Assembly: GCA_050288625.1 (NCBI GenBank)
Contig: JBNKEE010000046.1
Coordinates: forward strand, 1 to 64,000
Direction: 5' to 3'
DNA from: JAAGZL01 sp050288625
GTDB taxonomy: Bacteria; Pseudomonadota; Gammaproteobacteria; Chromatiales; Chromatiaceae
Length of the DNA stretch: 64,000 bases
A program made the translations under genes and the position numbers. Position 1 is the first letter of the stretch; every line of letters begins with the position of its first letter. The notes beneath the pieces are model-generated. The model searched no databases. It saw only the letters and a list, made by a program, of their open reading frames with translations, and was not told the origin of the DNA. This document shows positions 63,573 to 64,000 of this stretch, piece by piece.

Positions 63573-64000
63573 AGACCGTAGATATCCATACCCACCTGAT
63601 GAATCCGCAGGTGCGCTTCGATCGACTCTTTGACAAGGTCACCATCCGCTTCTTCGCACAGGGGTTGGGTGTGGATGCGGCGGCACTTATGGCCGATCCC
63701 TACGAGGTCTATGTGGCATCCATGGCCCGGGCGATCCGCGAATCCGAACATGTGGAGCGTGCCTGCCTGTTCGGTGTCGACAGCCGCCTAGACGAGCAGG
63801 GTAGAGAGATTGATCGAGATCGGACCGTATGTGCCACAACCGAAGATACGCTGGCAGCGGATCAACGCTATCCAGACACATTCATCCCCTTCTTCTCCAT
63901 CAACCCCAGACGACAGAATGCACTGGACCTGATCGACGAGTATGTGGAGAGGGGGTGCTGCGGCGCCAAGTTCCTGCAAAACTATTGGGGTGTGGATCTC
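63569..64000 (+). CDS. Amidohydrolase, N-terminal part (cut by window edge)
   Basis: The first 144 residues of a metal-dependent hydrolase of the amidohydrolase type; it runs off the right edge. The metal-binding HxH lies at residues 7-9 ('VDIHTHLM'). Later 'FIPFFSINPRRQNALDLIDEYVERGCCGAKFLQ' (parts) follows the barrel pattern of the amidohydrolase-2 (TIM-barrel decarboxylase/hydrolase) group. Its start overlaps the aas stop by ATGA, so the two are co-translated, suggesting a linked role in lipid or acyl metabolism. Substrate unknown. Confidence 0.78.
   Translation, partial: MKTVDIHTHLMNPQVRFDRLFDKVTIRFFAQGLGVDAAALMADPYEVYVASMARAIRESEHVERACLFGVDSRLDEQGREIDRDRTVCATTEDTLAADQRYPDTFIPFFSINPRRQNALDLIDEYVERGCCGAKFLQNYWGVDL

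Overview
The window is a stretch of chromosome from a Gram-negative bacterium, most likely a gammaproteobacterium. The evidence is a set of conserved gene blocks in the usual order: carA-carB-greA / yhbY / rlmE-ftsH-folP-glmM, xseB-ispA, parE and parC, pepA-holC, lptF-lptG, yebC-ruvC-ruvA-ruvB, ybgC-tolQ-tolR-tolA-tolB-pal-cpoB and queE-queC. Outer-membrane machinery (Tol-Pal, LptFG, an RND pump, many signal peptides and lipoboxes) confirms a diderm cell. A YeeE/YedE sulfur transporter and arsenic-metabolism genes would suit a sediment or sulfur-cycle organism, but no energy-metabolism gene lies here, so the genus cannot be named.

Layout. 1-10 kb: the 5' end of fadE (minus), a solitary shikimate kinase, then the carbamoyl-phosphate / translation-transcription / FtsH / folate block. 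10-19.6 kb: glmM; folE2 and xseB-ispA on the minus strand; parE, a CNP1-like secreted protein, parC and an arsenite methyltransferase (arsM). 19.6-26 kb: two large histidine kinases transcribed divergently. 25.9-26.7 kb: a small, AT-rich, cassette-like segment with an orphan membrane protein, an attC-like inverted repeat and short degenerate repeats. 26.7-31.4 kb: a minus-strand run reading pepA, holC, an unknown helical protein, arsS and two arsenosugar-family glycosyltransferases. 31.7-37.2 kb: lptFG, then RDD, cupin, radical-SAM and HDOD genes. 37.4-47.2 kb: RuvABC, Tol-Pal and queuosine genes. 47.3-54.1 kb: sulfur transporter, tRNA-Lys with a clear promoter and terminator, an RND efflux adaptor/pump pair and a small secreted protein. 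54.2-64 kb: a 1621-residue dehydratase-activase-like protein, its probable HTH regulator, a three-domain LplT-PlsC-Aas phospholipid-repair protein and the start of an amidohydrolase.

How genes work together. arsM plus arsS and the two glycosyltransferases make a plausible arsenosugar route: methylation of arsenite, transfer of the 5'-deoxyadenosyl group to the methylated arsenic, then sugar tailoring. They are split over 10 kb with two sensor kinases between them. FolE2 supplies dihydroneopterin triphosphate to both folate (folP here) and queuosine (queE, queC here) synthesis. The Tol-Pal genes form one compact operon ending at a strong hairpin terminator.

The most interesting material is the split arsenosugar locus with its kinase pair (one kinase carries a Glu in place of the phospho-acceptor Asp), the cassette-like segment at 25.9-26.7 kb, and the duplicated-ATPase activase protein with a regulator and palindrome at 54-60 kb. 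None is proven to be a new system from sequence alone.
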